Shown here in pieces: positions 1-11,505 of a DNA stretch of 64,000 nucleotides; positions within the stretch are counted from its first letter, which is position 1; each line of letters opens with the position of its first letter. The position numbers and the translations under genes are program-made. This DNA comes from Prorocentrum cordatum (taxonomy: Eukaryota; Sar; Dinophyceae; Prorocentrales; Prorocentraceae), in contig CAUYUJ010000750.1 of the NCBI GenBank assembly GCA_963575745.1, positions 18,501-82,500 of the forward strand, in the 5' to 3' direction. The notes under the pieces are model-generated. The model was not told the DNA's origin and made no database searches. It saw nothing but the letters and a program-made list of their open reading frames with translations.

Positions 1-2689
1 ACCAGGGCGCCAGCGCCAAAGGCGCCGGCCGAGAGCTTCTCGCCGTGGAACGCCGGGGGCCAGGGCGACTTGCAAGAGCGCTGCGACGGTCAGTCTGAGC
101 GGCCATGGAATCTGCCTGCGCCAGCCGACTTTGCCGCGCTCATGCTAGAGGTTCATGCTCGTTTACTGGGCATACTTCAGCAACGTTATCCCCGTGCTAA
201 TGCCGCGGCCAAGACAGCGCTGCTTTCAGGCGCGGCAGCGCGCGAGCTCTGCGCCCGCCGCCCCGCGTCGGCATCGCGTGGTTCACGTCCGCGGAGTTCG
301 GCGCTCCGAGCAATGCGGCAACGCCAGCTGCGCCACCTTTCGGCGCGCCACCGTCGGAGGCTTCATGCATCTTGGCCACCGAGAGATGAGAGATTTCGCA
401 GGAGGGGGAACGCAATGCGACGGCCACTGCTCGAGGCAGCGCTGCGCCAGACGCTCGATCTCGGCTCGCCACGCCCCTCAGATGTCCAGCGGGCCATGGA
501 AGCTGAGCTTCGTGATCGGCCGCACAGAGCAACGGAAAGGGCCGCCAGAGCGGCGGCGTCGTCGCGCGGCGGCGCGCGCTGGGCGCCTAGAGACAATTCG
601 TTGAACAGCGGAGGCGTCGCGTCACGGGGGTCGGCAAGTCGTGGAATTGACAGCGCGCAGCAGCAACACTTGGAAGCCTCCGTGGGAATGGGTGCCAGAT
701 GGAAGCTCGAGCTTGTTGCCTGAAGTGCGAGACTAGAGCCCGCTTGTACCGGGAGCGGCAGTTTCCCCCCAGCTACCCGACCCTGCATGGGACCACCTCC
801 CGCGCCAGTGGGCACGCCAATGTTCCCCGAGCTCCGCCGCGCGATGGACGGCAGGCCGGAAAAGATGCGCTGGCTGGTCCAAGTGCGCGTCGCGGACCCA
901 GGTGCCTTGCCGCGCTCGGCGTTTTAACTCGCGCCGTCTGACGTCGGCGCGCGCGTCCAAGAGCCTGGCCAGCTCCTCGGGGCACATGCTGTGTGCATTT
1001 GTATAACGCATTGTTGATAGTCGCTACGCGCAGCAAGCGGTAATGAGCAGGCGCGAGGAGGTCGGGCAGCAACGGCTGCTGCGGGCGAGATGGGGCAACC
1101 AGCGTGGCAACTCGCCAAAAGAGGCACATGCCCCAACGACGCAGCCGGACACGGCGCGGGCGCGACTGCCGGCGTCGCGGGTTGCGGACGAGGCGACGGC
1201 GCGGTTGATGCACGAGGGCGACCACCGCCCTCCATCAACGCTGCCGGGAGGGGCCCGAGGCCCGAGACCGCATCGCTACAGATCCGTTCACGGAGGACGC
1301 GGCGCAGCCGTGATGGGCAGTCTGGGACCCGCCGATGACAAGGATGAGATTGCCCGCATCCGCGTGATATAGTTATGCTGCGGCGTGGCAACGTGCATGA
1401 GGGCGCGTCGGCATCGCGGCGCAAGGACTGAGCGCGCGCAGACATCAACGCAGTGGCCCGGCAGCCACAACGCACCAGGCTCTCTGACGGCAGGGCACAC
1501 TTTCCATTTAACCCTGGCATCAGAAACAACGCGATCGGCTCGAATGTGGCTTTCTGAAGTACGACGGGGAGTCCGACGAGGCGACAGGGCAAGTGTCAAG
1601 TGCCCGACGGGACGCCTACTTTCAGACGTGAGTTGTGTCGGCGAGGGCAGCGCGCCGTGCGACGCGCAAGGAGTCTCCCCTTATTGCACGCCCGTGCCAG
1701 GACAGGAGCCAAGAGGGTGCGTGCCAAGCGATTATTGCCTCTGGATGTGGCATCTGTTTTCCCGCTCTCCTGGGCTTTGGCTCGATCCAATACAAGTTGG
1801 CCATCGTCCTGTTCGAGCGCGGCGAAGAGGTGCTGGGAAGCCCTTGGGGAAGGGGCAGAAGTATTGAAGATGGGCAACTCCATGCCGCGGCATGTCAGCA
1901 CACTGCGCAGATAATGGAAAGCGCGGCAATTCGCTGATACCATCACCGAGGGCACAGCAGCAGCCTCGACTTTTTTTACGAGCGTGGAAACGGCAGCAGA
2001 GAGCGCAGCGTTTCTGGCCGCGTGTTGGTGGCTAAGGCTCTGGATGGTACAGGCTTGGATATCGTGGACGCAACTGCATTCGTCGGACACTTGAGAGATT
2101 CCATGTTGGACATGATCGACGACGAGGCCAAACGGACGAGGGCGGTGGAATCCTGACCCCGCGTGCCATTGCACGGGTGACTCGGGAGGGCAGGGTGGCG
2201 ATGGGCCCGCGCCTGCCGCGCGGACGCGCGGGCAAGCAGACAGCGTGCATACGCGCGTGCAGTTTCACTCTGCAATGTTTGTCGTTGAGGGTCAGAGAGT
2301 GGCGACCGCCATTCTCTGGCCGCAGGACTTTCTACGCGATCGAAGCGCGCGTCAGGACGTCCTGCCTTCGCAGGGCGCGTTTTTCCTAGGAGGAAGCCTT
2401 TCAGGGGTCGAGTGCCCTTTGTGGATGCCGGCTCCTCTGGGTCGGCGCGCGTGGACTGCCGGCAATCGCGCCGCGCCGCGCAGGGAGAGAATGCGCAGCG
2501 CACCTTCTAATTGTCAGGAGCCACATATTCATATCATCATGTTCGGTCTTCTTGGGTGCATGTGGCACGCGGCGCCTTTGCGCCTCACCGTGCGCTTGTC
2601 CAGCCGCGGTCTTGACTTTGAAAGACATACTACCGCCCCCAGCGGATCATTCGCACGAGTGGCCAACTTATTCGCATGACCGGCACATG
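1..2689. other. No confident gene; possible 5' part of copia element
   Basis: Unique-looking DNA without microsatellites or the short repeat families seen later. Many reading frames are open because the DNA is GC-rich, but none shows a recognisable domain. Its position before the copia remnant makes a decayed gag/protease region possible. No long terminal repeat was identified. Confidence 0.3.
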
Positions 2690-3310
2690 CGCGGTTGCGC
2701 ACGTGCACAGTCGACGACTATGCGCGCTTGATTGGCACGGATGCAAGCGGGATGCCACCCCCATGTGCGCAAAGCATTCGCTACAATGCTGCTGCAGCAC
2801 ATTGCCCATTATACCACGATCGATGCCCAGCGCCAGGCGCTCGCGCATCTGAGCATCCATGCCCGCGCCGGAAAAACGCGAAGCATTGCGCGACGACAAC
2901 GCCGCAAGGACGCGAGTGGGATCAAGTTTCGCGACGAGTATGGGGTCGATACGGACAGCCACACCGTCATACAATACATCAATGTCAAGCATTATCGTTT
3001 TGGATACGGTGTGCATGCCAGCTTGTTCGGGGACTTGCAGAGGCGGAAACGCCCAAAGGAGAGGATCCTCGTCGCCATGGACGACCGTCTCCCTCCTCTC
3101 CTGAGTTGCGGACCGAAGGTGGCCCGCCCGTGCAGTCTGCCGACCCAGCCGAATGCCGGACCAAACAATCGTCGAATTTTAACGCAGAAGTTGAGCCGGA
3201 ATCGTGCGACGGAGATTTCAGGAGCACGTCGAGGTCGAACACAACGACTGCGGGGGAGATTTGGATGGCATTGGTTGGGGCGCCAGCGCAACCCACATGA
3301 GCGCTGATGC
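2690..3310 (+). pseudogene. Integrase-like remnant of copia element
   Basis: The frame starting near 2732 contains a basic stretch followed by FRDEYGVDTD and TVIQYINV, which fit the start of an integrase core (first catalytic Asp in a short beta strand). The frame stays open to about 3305 but similarity is weak after residue 110. This call depends largely on its place upstream of the clearer reverse transcriptase. It could be noise from GC-rich open frames. Confidence 0.3.
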
Positions 3311-3969
3311 ACCTGCCGAGCAACTAGAACCTGCGTGCGCCGTCACGGGCGCCGGCCGACACAGCGGCAGACGTATATCCCACATGCGTACGCGATGCGA
3401 CGTCTCCAACGGTGGTGGCGCGGATCTGCTGGGACTCTGCGGTGGGGAAGGCGGCGTTGCTAGGCTGGCTTTCAAGCTTGGGCGCGCTTCGCGTGGGATG
3501 CGAGATAAGAATGCACATGTCAAGCGCCCCAACGCGAGAGAACCCTTCATCGACGCTCGACCAGCCTCATAAAGCGTGACGGCACGAGTGTCAAGACGTC
3601 TGACGCGGTGGCCACTCATTTCGCATTTGTACCGCTATCCAGGAAGTTCAAATGCGACGGGAAGCATGTCCATGCGCTGGTGTAGAACACATTTCTCGTT
3701 AAGACAGCGCTCTATACGCATCTCAGACAGTCAGCATTCGTCGAAGCAGTTCGGCTCATGCGAGACACGGCCGCGCATGAGAGACTGCAACATGAAGGGC
3801 TTCTGGGAAGCCACTGTGCTCCAGCTCTCTATGCTGTGTTGGCGCAGGTGATTCCAGACCAATGCGTCTAAATCCTTGCAAAGTTCGAGGAGCACGGTGA
3901 CTTGCTTGATGCGCCTGCAGGCCAGAAGCAGGCCTGGGAACGCGCGCAGTTCCCGCGCAATTGTGCGAG

Positions 3970-5210
3970 TACGACAATATGTATACATTGGACGCCAGCT
4001 GCAGCGAATAATGGCAGCAGACATGGCCCACGCTTGTCTCGTAGAACAGAAGCATCAATTTGATGACGACATTGACATAGCCGCGACCAGGGCATGCGCC
4101 ACTACTGCATCTGGAAAAGCGATTATCGAAAAAGAGAGCGACCTACTGACGAAGGCAGAAATCCATGCAAACGCCTTGAAGGTACGAATGGCCCTCTACA
4201 CTGGTTTACGTATCTGGCGCGATAGCGACCGCTTCTGTGCGCGCTCAAGGGCAGACGCCACCAATGTCATGACATTTCGTTTTGTATAGAGTGGAAACTC
4301 GTAGAGAATGAGATTGGCGCGATGGGGCGCGCGATGCCGCTCGGGCCCGCGCTGCGCGGCATCCTGGACGCCGACGCTTTCGACGTCGAGACCTTCTCGG
4401 GCGCGGCCTGCTGATTTAACCGGGGGCCTTTGGCCAGCGCGGCGGCGCGCAAGACGGAGCGGACTCTCGCATCCTCGCGCATCGGCAAAGCCATCCTCGA
4501 AGGCCCCGCCCACAGCGAGTTGGCGGCAGCGGCTGGGAGAAAGGGGGGAATCGCGTGTTTGGCGTTCCCTCCTGGCTTGGCCGCGGTGCTCCGAGCGCCA
4601 TCGGGCGTCGCATACTCCGACGGATCAAATAATTACCTCCAGTGATTGACGCCCTGCGCGGGTACCAAGGGCGCTCCTCGAACATTCTTACTTGAGCCCG
4701 GAAACATCGCGAGGGGCTTCGGGATCCAATAGACGGAAGCGGCGACAAGTCCGAAGCTTGCGCGGCCTTGATCACGACCAAACCGGTCGAGGCATCAACG
4801 TGGCCGGCGAGAAAGTTCGCGTCGACAAGTGCGTGCGTCGAGCATGCGTTTGGCCATTGTAAAGGGCGCGCGTGCACCCGCTGCGCCGCGCGATGCTCCA
4901 GACCCCAGAACGACGACGTCACCGTGAACGAACGCGAGTTCGTTGAGCAGCCGAGAGCCATCCAACATCCCGAGCTAGCGGGAGCAGCGCCCGAAAAAGG
5001 AAGCCACCATGACGGTAACGGACATGTTCATGAGAATTTGCATTTGCATTGGCATGTGTTCTCATCGCGCAGGCATGGCCCATGGTCTACGTCGCCTCAC
5101 TTCAACAAGTTCAGGGACATGCAAACATCCAGGTTCGGACGCCGAGTGAGCGCCACGACCCTGCAGCTACGGTCTGGTCCAAAGGACCGCATGCATCCAG
5201 CCAGTTCGCC
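3970..5210 (+). pseudogene. Copia reverse transcriptase remnant
   Basis: The plus strand encodes a pre-RT segment with FDDDIDIAAT and SDLLTKAEIHANALKV (about 4055-4180). After a frameshift near 4287 it continues with WKLVENEIGAMGRAM and DAFDVETFSGAA (to about 4410), then past a stop with SELAAAAGRKGG and FPPGLAAVLRAP (4510-4600), then RAIQHPELAGAAPEK (4960-5000) and WPMVYVASLQQVQ (5075-5115). These follow the order of copia RT: fingers, palm and connection. The catalytic palm around YxDD is not readable, consistent with decay. At least three frame changes separate the blocks, so no functional product is expected. Confidence 0.65.
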
Positions 5211-5214
5211 GACG

Positions 5215-5574
5215 GACCAGGTAGATATTCATTGCGATCCATCGATGCCGCCGATTGACGGGAGACGCGGATGATGACAAAGGATGCGGCATCCGCGGGG
5301 CAAGATCGCTAAGGCACGGTCGCGCACAAAACGGCGCAGTCGTGACCCACCTCGTGGATGCATCATGCATGTCGGATCGGCTTTAGGCGCGCCTGGCTAC
5401 TCAGCGGGAGCGCTAGTTGCGGCGCACAATCTCAAAGACTGCTACCCGACCGCAGTCACGCTACACGAACTTCTCCACGGAACTAGTGTGCATCCCGAGG
5501 AACTTCATAACGCGCTGGAACATGGTGATCGATTCATCGATGCATCTTCCACCATCGTGCCGGGTCTGTCTTAA
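5215..5574 (+). pseudogene. Copia RNase H domain remnant
   Basis: The end of the preceding frame reads QVDIHCDPS (about 5216-5245), matching the first beta strand and Asp of a copia RNase H. After a stop and frame change the frame from 5284 continues with GYSAGALVAAHNLKDCYPTAV and VTLHELLHG, ending at 5574. This is the usual C-terminal end of copia pol, so the stop probably marks the natural end of the polyprotein. The domain is broken by at least one frameshift. Confidence 0.6.
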
Positions 5575-5575
5575 G

Positions 5576-6290
5576 ACCCCTATCTAGCAAAGGCCTGGCA
5601 AAGCCGATTGAAATTGATATCCCGCCCGCCCGCCATAATGTCCTGTTCACACGGCCTCGCCGTTAGGGCAGCGCTTGCTTATTGACCCCCACCCATCAGG
5701 GCCCCATCCAGCCCGAATGCTTGAAACATCGCCCGCCCCTATCTCTCCATTCTTCTGTGTCAAAAATTTGCTTCAATCTATTCATCTATACATCCAGGCA
5801 TGATGTTGCTTATGCCTGTCTCTCTCTCTCTATCTCTCAGTTCCTGTTGTTTTCTTCATAAAAATATACATATATATGTTTAGTGTATGTTTCTTCTTGT
5901 TCTCTACATGTACTCATATGTGGTTGATTGCGCTGTATTCGTATCCCTCTTTCTCTCTCTTTCTTTTTATATGTTTTTTTTGTCCCCTCTCTCTCTCTCT
6001 CTTTTGTTTTTTTTTTCTTTATCAAAATATTCCACCTCTTCTTTCGAGTTTTTTCATTTATTTGGAAGAGAGGACCGAGGCGGGCCAGCAAGCAACCGCA
6101 CGGGGGAATGCGGTATCCGGCTTCCAGACAACGCTTTTGAACAGGAGGGGGGGAGCAGTGCAGATGGAAGGGAAGGAACAGGAGAACGTCATGCAAGGTC
6201 CGGCCGGCAGAAAACGTGGGAGATCGGATCGGAAAGGTGCGGGGGGGATCGCGGTCGTCGTTGCAGTGGTCTTTCTTGTCCCTCCCCCTC
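5576..6290. other. Pyrimidine-rich, low-complexity intergenic DNA
   Basis: A drop in GC content with CT-rich runs (5820-6030) and short poly-T tracts. No gene or recognised repeat family. A region downstream of an LTR retrotransposon could contain its 3' LTR, but no partner copy is visible in this window. Confidence 0.4.
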
Positions 6291-6295
6291 CCCGT

Positions 6296-6478
6296 TTTCC
6301 TCCTCCTTCTCCTCCTCTTCGTCCTCCTCCTCCTCCTCCTCCTCCTCCTCCTCCTCCTCTTCCTCCTCCTCATCCTCCTCGTCCTCCTCCTTACCCTCCT
6401 CCTCCTCCTTCTCCTCCTCTTCTGCCGCCTCCTCCTCCTCCTCCTTCTCCTCCTCCTCCTCCCCCATCCTCCCCTACT
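6296..6478. repeat. (TCC)n trinucleotide array
   Basis: Imperfect CTC/TCC repeats for about 180 bp. Frames read poly-Pro, poly-Ser or poly-Leu on plus and Glu/Arg-rich on minus. These are artefacts of the repeat. Confidence 0.9.
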
Positions 6479-6619
6479 CCTCTACCCCCCCTGCCTTTCC
6501 TCTGTTTCAATCCTGGTCCCTGTAAACAATTTCTCCCCGTCGCGCCTCGAGGCGTTTCGGTCGGGCGCGCCGGGCGTTTCTGCTGACACTCCTTCACCGA
6601 GTATTGTCTTCAAGCTGAA

Positions 6620-7060
6620 ATGTGCGTAAGCTTCACGGATGGAGGGTGGGTCTTTTTCAAGCGTGGCTCTCGCTCCAGCGATGCCCACATTCACGTTATG
6701 TGTCATGCAAAAACTACACGGACAGAGGGCGGGCCGTTTTCAAGATGTCGGTTTCGCTTCAGCGCCGTGCGCATTCGGATTAACAAATGCAGCAGTGTCG
6801 CGGATGGCACGTGACCTTCGGCAAAGCACCGCGCAGATGTTCTCGCCTGAACGCCTCGTACATTCGTCTTACAAAATTGCAAGATCTTCATTGATGGAGG
6901 GCGGCTTCGTTTCAAAATGTGGCTCTCGTTTTTGCGCCGCGCACATCGTCTCAAGTATTTGTAAGAGCTTCATTTGTGGAGGGCGGGTCCTTTTTTCAAA
7001 ATGTGAGTCACGTCCCAGCACCGCAAACATACGTTTTCAGAGCTCTCAACAGTTTCAAAG
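6620..7060 (+). repeat. Degenerate tandem array, about 85-bp unit
   Basis: Four recognisable units begin near 6630, 6714, 6889 and 6969, each with a version of GATGGAGGGCGGGTC followed by TTTTTCAA and a GCTCTCGCTCCAGCGCC-like block. The 175-bp gap between the second and third equals two periods, so a very diverged unit probably lies there. No coding role is apparent. Confidence 0.65.
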
Positions 7061-7389
7061 ACTCTCATGGCGAACGTCCCAGAACTGATATTGTGATACG
7101 ATGTCGGATTGTCAGGGCGCAGTAGTTACGTTGATTCGCTGCGTTGCTGTACCAGGAACGGCGTTCTGGCATAATTCACGATCGTCAATACGCAACAATA
7201 ACGGTGATTCGCGGCGTTGAAGTCCCAGGAAAGGTGTCCTGGAGCTTTCCACCACAGCTCAGAATCTTCAAACGGTTGTCTTCCAGCGGGGCATGCCTTT
7301 CAGTGGAAATGAAGCCTTGCAGGAGCCACTGAAGAGGGAACTTGGAGGGGGTCGTTCCAATGTCGTTGGTAAGCGTCGGGTTTGCACTG

Positions 7390-7435
7390 GTCCTCCTCCT
7401 CCTCCTCCTCTTCCTCCTCCTCCTCCTCCTCTCCC
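7390..7435. repeat. Short (TCC)n array
   Basis: About 45 bp of TCC repeats followed by C-rich sequence to 7510. No gene in the 300 bases before it. Confidence 0.85.
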
Positions 7436-7613
7436 TCGTCCCCCTCCCTCTCGCTCGCATCCCCTCCCGCGCAGGCGGGGCGGCGGACCCCCCCCCCCCG
7501 CCCGCGGCGGCCGCACAGGGCGGCGGCCAGTCGATGTTGCGCTTTCTGCGCTCGAACCTGCGGCTGGGCGGCTGGGCGGGCCCCACGCGGCTTGCCCCAC
7601 CCTGCTCCCCAGC

Positions 7614-7823
7614 CATGCGCGGAGGGCGGAAAAGAGGGGGGTGATGACTATGGGGGGGTGGATTTCATGGCGCGGGCCATGATTTTTCCTCAGATTTCAT
7701 GGCGCCTCTTCTTATTTCATTACGTCCCTGGCCCCCCCACTGGGCCGCGCACATGCCGCCGGTCATGATTTGCACCCCCCCCTCTTGGACACCCCCCTCT
7801 TGGCCGCTCCCGACATGCGCGGA
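7614..7823 (+). mobile_element. Family C inverted-repeat element, copy C1, with target duplication
   Basis: Core 7624-7813. The left end GGGCGGAAAAGAGGGGGG is the inverted counterpart of the right end CCCCCCTCTTGGCCGCTCCC. Both sides carry the 10-bp direct repeat CATGCGCGGA (7614-7623 and 7814-7823), a clean target-site duplication. There is no coding capacity, so this is a non-autonomous MITE-like element. Four further copies are at 11005, 34877, 39122 and 62284. Confidence 0.85.
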
Positions 7824-7834
7824 GGGCGTATTGT

Positions 7835-8000
7835 TGAGTCGAGCGTGTCCTTCTACAGGAGGAAGATGCAAGAGTAGTCAAAAAATAGTCTGGAGTCTGG
7901 AGACGACTTTTTGCCAATGTTCGGACATGTTCTGGCAGTTTAGGTGCATCTGTTTTTTTTCCGTCCAGGATCGGCCTGTCTGGGGACATGCCCGACCTAC
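7835..8000 (+). mobile_element. Family A inverted-repeat element, copy A1
   Basis: Left end reads GTCGAGCGTGTCC then TTCTACAGGAGGAA; right end reads GGACATGCCCGACCTAC. The core is AT-richer than its surroundings, with TAGTC/GACTTTTTG motifs. It lies 20 bp after C1. Terminal mismatches show it is an older copy than A12. Confidence 0.8.
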
Positions 8001-8890
8001 GGGCTGGGGAAAAGGCGCCTTAAAAGCAGCTCTGCGCCTTAGAATGCGCGGGCCTCGTCTAGAGACGTAAGGTCGGCACCCTGTAAGAAGCAGCCTCCTT
8101 CTAGGACGGCTTCCCCCCTCCCCCCACCCACCTGCGCGCGCCGCCGGAAGCTCCGCCTCCCCGTCGAATATGATTGATTGGGGCGGTGTACGATCGGGCA
8201 AGTTTACTAACTAACACATGGCACTCCGTCCCCACACTTCCCGCCACCCCCCCTCCGCCTTTCCAACCTGCGCTGGGTCGAAAAGGCGTGCAAGTGAGCC
8301 TGAAGTACGCCAGCATCTTGCTCGTCCCCTGGATGGGCTTTCTGGACGTTTTCGTCGGTTCGCACAGGTTTCATCGCTTCGAGATACTTTCCATCGTTGA
8401 CGCCTGGTCGAGAGCGTTCGGGGGGTGTCCGGATTGTACTGTCCCGATCCGCCGCTGGAACACACTCCGGAGTCTCGCCCGAAAAAATACAACGACGGAG
8501 TGATTTAGGCAATTCTTGGCGCATCGCATATCCCCACCAGCCTGTCACCTTCTTCGGCACGTGCATCTTGGGGCGTCTCCTTCCCTGGTGTGGGGTCGCT
8601 ATCCCACACCGCTTCGCACCCGCGTCCTACTGGCAACCCTTGTGCACGTGGTCACCGTGCCGGTCTGCCAGTTCCTACGCCACTTTGGACGCTGAGCCCG
8701 CTTCTGAGCCGGGCGCTGCTCCTTCTGTTTTTCTTTGCTTCGGCGCGGCCCGCCGTAGCTCTGCCCGGCTTTCGACCTGCTTCGCGAGCCCGCGAACCAA
8801 CAAGTATCCACACCAGCCCATCCAGAAACGATGCCCATGAGAGTTGACGGGGGGAGAAAGGAAGAGACACGCATAGCCAAACAACGAGGG
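8001..8890. other. No gene; scattered repeat fragments
   Basis: 8030-8130 resembles 60305-60405 (shared TTAGAATGCGCGGGCCT and AGCAGCCTCCTTCT), so it is a fragment of a dispersed repeat. The rest shows no recognisable domain on either strand. Confidence 0.4.
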
Positions 8891-8894
8891 AGGC

Positions 8895-9165
8895 TTGGGA
8901 GGCTCCGTGGCCATCTCGAGCCGTCTTTCAGCGGTTTGGGGGCCGCTTGGAGCATCTTGGGAGCCATCTTGAGCCAGCTTAGGCTATCCGGCGCCATCTT
9001 GGAGGTCATCTTTAGCTCTCTGAGGCCGCTCGGGGGCCTCTTGGGTGCCTCTCGGGTGCCTGTTGGAGGCATCGTTGGGCCTTTTGGGGCGCTCTTTGAG
9101 CCCTCTTGGGAGCCCCTTGGGAGCCCTGGAGGCCTCTTGGGGCCATCCTGGTGGCGGTCTGTCAA
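8895..9165 (+). repeat. CTTGGGG ladder repeat L1
   Basis: Degenerate short-period repeat in which GCCTCTTGGG or GCCATCTTGG recurs roughly every 15-18 bases. All frames read Gly/Leu/Trp-rich peptides on plus and Pro/Arg/Lys-rich ones on minus. Nine other ladders occur in the window. Confidence 0.8.
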
Positions 9166-9984
9166 AAAAGGGGGGGTACTCGATTTGTCCCTCTCTGGGG
9201 GGCCACGATCCTTGTGAGGGGTGGCAGAAAATGGCCCTCCCAATAGCCGCAGAAGGAGCCTCCGACACCTCGCGATCCCCCAAAACATCTTCAGGGAGGG
9301 GAGTGGGAGGGCTCCCCCCCCGAAGGGAAGAGGGGCTGTGGAAGAGGAAAGAGACCCTCGTTAGACCACCTCGCCGGCGTCTCGCTGGGCCTCGTGGTCG
9401 TCGAACACGATTTGGTCCGAGTGGAAGGGTCCAGACCTCGGAGGCACGGTCCTGTGGGACAAGAATCACGGTGTTGAGGATTTGGGCCTTCCTCCTGCTC
9501 GTTCCTCCCGCCCCTCCCCCCTTCCCGCGTCCCTTTCCTCCTCCCGCTTCGCTCCTCTCTCCTGCATTCCGCGCATGGCCCCTGGCATTGAGACTGTATG
9601 TGTGCGGCCTCGGATATGACGCCCCGCCACGCAATTGTCATCAGGTTTCGTCTTCCCGCACTGGGCCCCGCCGCTCTTGGCCCGATGTCGCAGCAGCCGC
9701 CGCGTGCCGAACGGCGGGGCCGGTCGCGCCACACGTTCGGGGAGCGCATTGGCCCCTGAGCCGCCCGCCCCCTCCTTGCTTCCCTTCGGCCGCGTCCCTC
9801 CTCCCTCCTCCTCCTCTTGCATGGTGGCACAGGTCGCTCCAACGGAACCCCTGTTGATGCCTGTTTCCGCCAGCGCGGTCACCCTCTGCCTAGCCGCCGA
9901 CGCAAAACATGTGCGCACGGCCTCCTGAGCCGAGGCCAGGAGGGCTTGCAAACCATGCCAGGGCTCAGCCACGGGAAGTCTGGG
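9166..9984. other. No gene recognised
   Basis: GC-rich unique sequence with C-rich tracts. Overlapping open frames on both strands show no domain. Confidence 0.4.
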
Positions 9985-10095
9985 GGCATCCGATTGGCTT
10001 TGGGGGGCCTCTTGGGGGCCTCTCGTCTTGGAAGTCTCTTTGGACATCTTGGGGTTGTCTCGGGGGTCACTGGGGGGCTCTTGGGACAATCACGG
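9985..10095 (+). repeat. CTTGGGG ladder repeat L2
   Basis: Short copy of the ladder (GGGGGCCTCTTGGGGG and variants) on the plus strand. Confidence 0.7.
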
Positions 10096-10840
10096 CGGGA
10101 AAGACTCCTGATGTCAGCTCGTATTGCCCCTCTTGGGCCCCTCTGTTCCTTCCTCATTCTGCCTTCCTCCTATTCCTTCCCCTCCTTCCGCCTAATGCTG
10201 CGCACTCCGCACCTAGGCTGAGCCCGAAGGTTGCGCGCGCAGGTTACGCCGGCTTCTCGCGTCAGGTTCGTCCGTGCGTCGCGTCTGCAGGTGGCGCCCG
10301 CACAGTGCGCATGCCGTTGGTCGCGCGCAGGTTCTGCACTCGGACTTTTTGTCGGGCAGGCTGCTCGCGCAGTTTGCGCCGTCTGCGTGGGCCCACCTCT
10401 CTGCTGTTGCGGTCTCGGGCTTGGCTGCCGCCACTATTTGTGCGACGCCGGCGCCAGCCTCGTCTGCGCTGTTCGAGCCCCTGAAGGTGTTCTGTCCTCT
10501 GCCCCGGAAACGTTTCACAGCTCACACGTGACCCTTTGGCTCCGCAGTTTTGCCTGTAGCCCTCCCCAGGGCCGCCGAGCCCAGAAGCTCCCTTCTTCCA
10601 CCTCCCTGCCCCCCTTCCTTCTCCCCCCTCTCTGGCCCTGACCCCCCGATGCAGTCCAGAAATGGGTTCCGCCAAGGCTGGCCACTTACATTGAGAGAAG
10701 ACATTTGCCATGATCCAGGATTTTCCGTCGAGCCCACCCCAAGGGACACGAAGAGAACATGGAGGCGGATCATGAGATCGAGGATCTGTGCGCATCGTTT
10801 TGCTCTGCATGCGAAATTGCGCATCGGGGCCCGTCACTTG
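10096..10840. other. No gene recognised
   Basis: GC-rich unique DNA; no family repeat and no domain on either strand. Confidence 0.35.
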
Positions 10841-10844
10841 TGCG

Positions 10845-10975
10845 TCTCACCGATCTTGGCCGTGACGATCTTGCTCCCATCGTACTTGAGGACCACACGC
10901 CAGAAATAAGTTCGAGCACCCAGAATAGAGGCGAAACAGTGTCGAACGAGTGTCGCCTCCCAGGGCCCGGCACGT
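10845..10975 (-). CDS. Conserved C-terminal coding fragment, unknown protein (copy Z1)
   Basis: Reading the minus strand gives ATLVRHCFASILGARTY, then FWRVVLKYDGSKIVTAKIG, ending in a stop near 10845. A second copy on the plus strand (Z2, 51500-51590) keeps ATLVRHCF, then Y-W-VVLKY and GS while differing at several codons, including a conservative Asp/Glu change. This suggests a once-translated peptide. Upstream of the fragment in its own reading direction sits element C2 (11005-11203), after which similarity to Z2 resumes at 11204-11260. No protein family was recognised. It may be an exon of a multicopy gene or part of a larger transposon. Confidence 0.35.
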
Positions 10976-11004
10976 GAAAACCCTTAAAGTCTGGTGCTTC
11001 CTTT

Positions 11005-11203
11005 CGGGGGCGGAAAAGAGGGGGTTGATGACTCGGGGGGGTGGGTGGATATCATGGCGGGGGGCATGATGATATTTCCTCAGATTTCATGGCGCCTCTT
11101 CTTATTTCATTACGTCCCTGGCCCCCCCCGCTGGGCCGCGCACATGCCGCCGGTCATGATTTGCACCCCCCCCTCTTGGACACCTCTCTCTTGGCCGCTC
11201 CCG
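11005..11203 (+). mobile_element. Family C element, copy C2
   Basis: Begins CGGGGGCGGAAAAGAGGG and ends TTGGCCGCTCCCG. It interrupts segment Z1: sequence matching Z2 is found on both sides. The flanks carry an imperfect short direct repeat (CTGGTGCT left, CTGGGTGCT right). The internal sequence is close to C1 and C4. Confidence 0.85.
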
Positions 11204-11292
11204 ATCCTGGGTGCTCGAAATTCTGTCTGGTGATCAAGGCTCAAGTAGGTTGGAACATCATGAGCCTTGGCGATCCTGCTCCAAGGGTCAGT

Positions 11293-11505
11293 TTGGGCCG
11301 AACGGAAGGGTGGGATAGGGAAAGGAGGGGTTACGACACCCGCTGCGAGCAGCTGCTTTCGGCCCCGCCGCCGGGGCCCATCCCTCGATATACGTGGGCG
11401 CCTCCGGGCGCCGGGAGACGCGGGGCAAATCAGCAACGTGAGCTCCTTCTCTACCCTGCCCTTTGCTATCCTCCCCTCCTCCGCCCCCCCCCCCCCGATC
11501 GGGGC
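11293..11505 (+). mobile_element. Family D element, copy D1
   Basis: Shares with D2 and D3 the core blocks GGTTTCGGCCC, GGCGCCTCC and GGCGCCGGGAG, and an end containing CCTTTGCTATCC. The left end (GGGCCGAACGGAAGGG) is inverted relative to the right end. D follows segment Z in both Z copies. Confidence 0.7.

Larger units (their letters stand above)
2690..5575 (+). mobile_element. Degenerate Ty1/copia-type LTR retrotransposon (internal part)
   Basis: Successive pieces of a copia polyprotein lie in order on the plus strand: integrase-like, linker, reverse transcriptase, RNase H. They occupy different frames with frameshifts near 4287 and between 4650 and 5280, and an in-frame stop near 4410. 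The element is therefore a dead copy. Order and spacing fit a copia pol gene (integrase before RT, unlike gypsy). Long terminal repeats could not be found by eye, so both outer boundaries are uncertain. The family assignment rests on recognised similarity of the RT and RNase H pieces to dinoflagellate copia elements; the integrase end is weaker. Confidence 0.65.
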
